From the NCBI GenBank assembly GCA_023396415.1, contig JAEWWJ010000078.1:1-7688 (forward strand): a stretch of 7,688 nt of DNA. Reading direction: 5' to 3'. Below, piece by piece: positions 5,513 to 7,688 of this stretch. Position numbers and translations under genes: made by a program. The DNA is from Bacteroidota bacterium (lineage in GTDB: Bacteria; Bacteroidota; Bacteroidia; Bacteroidales; F082). Each line of letters begins with the position of its first letter. Position 1 is the stretch's first letter. Under the pieces are notes generated by a model. That model saw nothing but the letters and a program-made list of their open reading frames with translations. It did no database searches and had not been told where the DNA came from.

Positions 5513-7150
5513 ATGTTTTGTAATCAATGTCAAGAAACAGCCAAAAACATTGGCTGCACCGTTAAAGGAGTTTGCGGTAAAACTGCAGAAACTTCCAACA
5601 TTCAGGATTTATTGATTTTTTCCATTCAGGGCCTATCCTTTCTAACCATCGAAGCCCGCAAGCATGGAATTGACACCAATGCGGAGAGCAAACACATTAC
5701 AAATTGTTTGTTTACAACCATCACCAATGCCAACTTTGATGACGCGTCCATCATCCAATCCATCAAAGAAAGCCTGCGCATGAGGGACATCTTGAAATCA
5801 AAAGTGCAAACAGCGGAAGCACACCTGTCCATCAGCTGGACCGCAACCTCTGATGCAGATTTCTACACTCAAGCAAGCCAAGTCGGAATATTGACTTACG
5901 ACAGCAACGAGGACATTCTCGGCTTGAAACAATATGTATTATATGGAATCAAAGGGATGGCTGCTTATGCCGAACATGCCTTTAATCTGGGTTTTGAAGA
6001 CCCCGATATCTACGATTTCATGGAGAGGAGTTTGGTGATGCTCACCCAACCCATTGCATTACAGGATGCTCTCAATTGGGTAATTCGTACAGGCGAATAT
6101 GGTGTAAAAGTAATGGCCTTGCTCGACAAAGCCAATACCACCTCTTATGGTATTCCTGAAATAACGCAAGTGAATATTGGAGTAGGGAAAAAACCCGGAA
6201 TTTTAGTCAGTGGACACGACCTAAAAGACCTTGACCAGCTTTTACTGCAAACCGAAGGAACAGGAATAGACGTATATACACATTCTGAAATGCTCCCTGC
6301 CAACGCATATCCACAATTTAAGAAGTACACACATCTTGTGGGCAATTACGGAAATGCATGGCACCGTCAGTTGACTGAATTTGAAGCATTTAATGGACCT
6401 ATATTGTTCACTACCAACTGCTTGGTTCCTCCTCGCAAAACCTCAACCTACAACCACAGAGTGTTTACAACCGGAGCCACCGGTATGCCCGAATGGAAAA
6501 AAATTGAAAAATTCCTTCCCAACGGTCATAAAGATTTTAGCGAAATTATTGCATTGGCAAAGACCTGCGAAGCCCCCGAAGAGCTTGAAAATGGTCAAAT
6601 TACCATTGGTTTTGCACATGACCAAGTGCTGGCACTCGCCGACAAAATTCTTGATGCCGTAAACACAGGTGCCATTAAAAAAATGGTGGTCATGTCGGGC
6701 TGCGATGCACGTCATACATCACGCGAATACTACACCGAATTTGCAAAACAGTTGCCAAAAGATACCGTCATCCTTACTTCGGGTTGTGCCAAGTATCGCT
6801 ACAATAAACTGCAATTGGGTGATATTAATGGTATTCCAAGAGTTTTGGATGCAGGACAATGCAATGATAGCTATTCCTGGGCCTTCGTAGCTTTAAAGCT
6901 AAAAGAAGTTTTGAATTTAGACGACATCAATAAATTACCCATCGTTTTTAACATTGCTTGGTACGAGCAAAAAGCAATCATAGTTCATCTTGCTCTTCTG
7001 TCGTTAGGAATTAAAAACACCCATGTAGGACCAACATTACCGGCATGGTTGACGCCAAATTTACTTGCTACCGTGCAAGAACTCTTTGGTGTTCAGACCA
7101 TTTCAACCGTTGAAGAAGACATGAAAATCTTAGAGTTTGAATTGGTGTAA
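5513..7150 (+). CDS. hcp: Hybrid-cluster protein (NO / hydroxylamine reductase), class I-like
   Basis: A 545-residue cytoplasmic iron-sulfur protein, close to the family's usual 550 or so. Hcp reduces nitric oxide to nitrous oxide under anaerobic nitrosative stress and reduces hydroxylamine in vitro. The N-terminal cysteines are Cys3, Cys6, Cys15 and Cys21 (CX2CX8CX5C), the spacing typical of class I enzymes from anaerobes. The hybrid 4Fe-2S-2O ligands are all present: His235, Glu259, Cys303, Cys397 (the persulfide position, in MSGCDAR), Cys425 (SGCAKYRYN), Cys450 (DAGQCND) and Glu485, plus the conserved Lys487 in WYEQKA. Each sits nine residues before its Desulfovibrio vulgaris counterpart (His244 to Lys496). 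No hcr reductase gene is adjacent, so the electron donor is not visible. It is transcribed alone with a long AT-rich upstream region; NO-responsive control is likely but no standard HcpR box is evident. It would remove NO or hydroxylamine linked to nitrite reduction. Confidence 0.97.
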   Translation: MFCNQCQETAKNIGCTVKGVCGKTAETSNIQDLLIFSIQGLSFLTIEARKHGIDTNAESKHITNCLFTTITNANFDDASIIQSIKESLRMRDILKSKVQTAEAHLSISWTATSDADFYTQASQVGILTYDSNEDILGLKQYVLYGIKGMAAYAEHAFNLGFEDPDIYDFMERSLVMLTQPIALQDALNWVIRTGEYGVKVMALLDKANTTSYGIPEITQVNIGVGKKPGILVSGHDLKDLDQLLLQTEGTGIDVYTHSEMLPANAYPQFKKYTHLVGNYGNAWHRQLTEFEAFNGPILFTTNCLVPPRKTSTYNHRVFTTGATGMPEWKKIEKFLPNGHKDFSEIIALAKTCEAPEELENGQITIGFAHDQVLALADKILDAVNTGAIKKMVVMSGCDARHTSREYYTEFAKQLPKDTVILTSGCAKYRYNKLQLGDINGIPRVLDAGQCNDSYSWAFVALKLKEVLNLDDINKLPIVFNIAWYEQKAIIVHLALLSLGIKNTHVGPTLPAWLTPNLLATVQELFGVQTISTVEEDMKILEFELV

Positions 7151-7242
7151 AAGATGATGATACATAGACAACATTTGATTTGTACTTGCAAAGAAGTGTT
7201 GTATGGATAAGTAGTATTCGCTTTAAAAACGATCTATACTTT

Positions 7243-7342
7243 AAAACATTGAGGATTAAATAGTTATTAGAACTTCGGTTCGCAAATCAAGATACATACC
7301 ATCTTGAAGAAGAAATAGCTTTGTATTCCTCAATGTTTTTTT
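7243..7342 (+). ncRNA. Branched RNA-like element ending in a T7 run (terminator or small RNA)
   Basis: A perfect 13-bp outer stem joins AAAACATTGAGGA (7243-7255) to TCCTCAATGTTTT (7327-7339). Past a 6x6 internal loop, AGTTATT (7262-7268) pairs with AATAGCT (7314-7320), with one G-U. This encloses two hairpins: GAAC-TTCG-GTTC (7270-7281), a classical cUUCGg tetraloop on the + strand only, and TCAAGAT/ATCTTGA (7287-7293 with 7301-7307, 7-nt loop). Seven Ts (7336-7342) close it. The strand-specific tetraloop and T-run mark the + strand as the RNA strand. It starts 93 nt after the hcp stop, so it may be the hcp terminator or 3' UTR, or an independent small RNA. No clear TAnnTTTG promoter precedes it. 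Confidence 0.5.
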
Positions 7343-7349
7343 GTGCCCA

Positions 7350-7688
7350 CTAAGTACATGACAAAAATTTACAACAATTTTCAAATTCATCTAAATCATT
7401 TAAATTCAATACTTTAATGAGATAATTCAACCCATACTTGAAGAGGCTTTTTGCTTTGAGACCATGTTTTTTGATTTTGATGGGTTTTATCTTGTCCAGA
7501 TAGATTCCGGCTTAGTATGCCCAAACGAAAGCTACCATAACCAACGCAAGTAATTTTGCAAACGATCCAAATCAGTTAAATGCGTTTGTTCTATATTAAA
7601 TCCACTCGTTTTTAGTGCCCTGAATGCTGTTTCAATCTGCCACCTTTCTTTATAGGCTTCCTGGGCCTGATGAGGCTTGTTAAATGAA
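7350..7688 (-). pseudogene. Decayed IS4-family transposase, C-terminal part
   Basis: On the - strand the first 43 codons or so from the window edge carry the IS4-family YREK signature exactly, Y-x2-R-x3-E-x6-K in YKERWQIETAFRALK, which includes the third acidic residue of the DDE catalytic triad; the rest of the gene is beyond the window. The frame then breaks near 7555-7565: DLDR continues in another frame as FAKLLALVMVAFVWAY, consistent with loss of one T in a T-run. A nonsense codon TAA (7514-7512) follows, then GIYLDKIKPIKIKKHG and an end in CKFLSCT with stop at 7352-7350. Two independent lesions show it is dead unless they are sequencing errors. The element's end is expected just past the stop, around 7340-7350, but I could not identify both terminal repeats. 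Confidence 0.82.
7350..7688 (-). mobile_element. IS4-family insertion sequence remnant, one end
   Basis: This is the part of an insertion sequence that contains the transposase pseudogene; the remainder lies outside the window. The boundary at 7350 is set at the transposase stop codon and is approximate, since the terminal inverted repeat and target duplication need the other end. The element lies beyond the structured sequence that follows hcp. Confidence 0.65.

Noticed and set aside
7243..7339. 13-bp inverted repeat as terminal repeats of a tiny mobile element or an integron attC site
   Set aside because: The interior has RNA-like helices with a strand-specific tetraloop, no target duplication is evident, and the attC core patterns (RYYYAAC/GTTRRRY) are absent.
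1..7688. CRISPR array, tRNA or rRNA gene
   Set aside because: No regularly spaced direct repeats, tRNA cloverleaf or rRNA-like conserved stretches were seen on either strand.

Overview
The window reads as a nitrite-reduction and nitrogen-oxide stress locus from a member of the Bacteroidota. Three things point there. Two promoter-like sites fit the Bacteroidota -7 consensus TAnnTTTG. Start codons lack Shine-Dalgarno sequences. The conserved hypothetical protein and the IS4-type transposase resemble families common in that phylum. No rRNA or tRNA is present, so genus cannot be judged.

Left block (1-4103, all + strand): the C-terminal part of a DUF438/PAS protein is followed after 3 nt by a DUF1858-DUF2249 protein; related domains accompany ScdA/YtfE-type repair and nitrogen-oxide genes. 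A 206-nt gap follows, holding a GC-richer stem-loop and a promoter. Next comes a copper nitrite reductase of the AniA/long type, made as a lipoprotein and fused to a C-terminal cytochrome c domain. Its stop codon overlaps the start of nirV (an FGE/SUMF1-fold protein), and an SCO-type copper lipoprotein follows 34 nt later. Together these form a nitrite-to-NO module: enzyme with built-in electron entry, partner protein and probable copper chaperone.

Middle block (4104-5512): a conserved hypothetical membrane or exported protein lies on the - strand, convergent with the nirK block. It has a good promoter and a leader of about 105 nt that can form two mutually exclusive hairpins. About 660 bp of AT-rich DNA without a convincing gene lies between that promoter and hcp.

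Right block (5513-7688): hcp encodes a hybrid-cluster protein (NO/hydroxylamine reductase) with all cluster ligands present; it would handle the NO or hydroxylamine that nitrite reduction can generate. Downstream is a roughly 100-nt element predicted to fold into a branched structure with a cUUCGg tetraloop and a seven-T tail, either an elaborate terminator or a small RNA. The window ends in a decayed IS4-family transposase on the - strand.

The genes are recognisable families. The least explained parts are non-coding: the 7243-7342 element, the switch-like leader at 4727-4790 and the 1026-1090 stem-loop. I see no clear evidence of a wholly new protein system.
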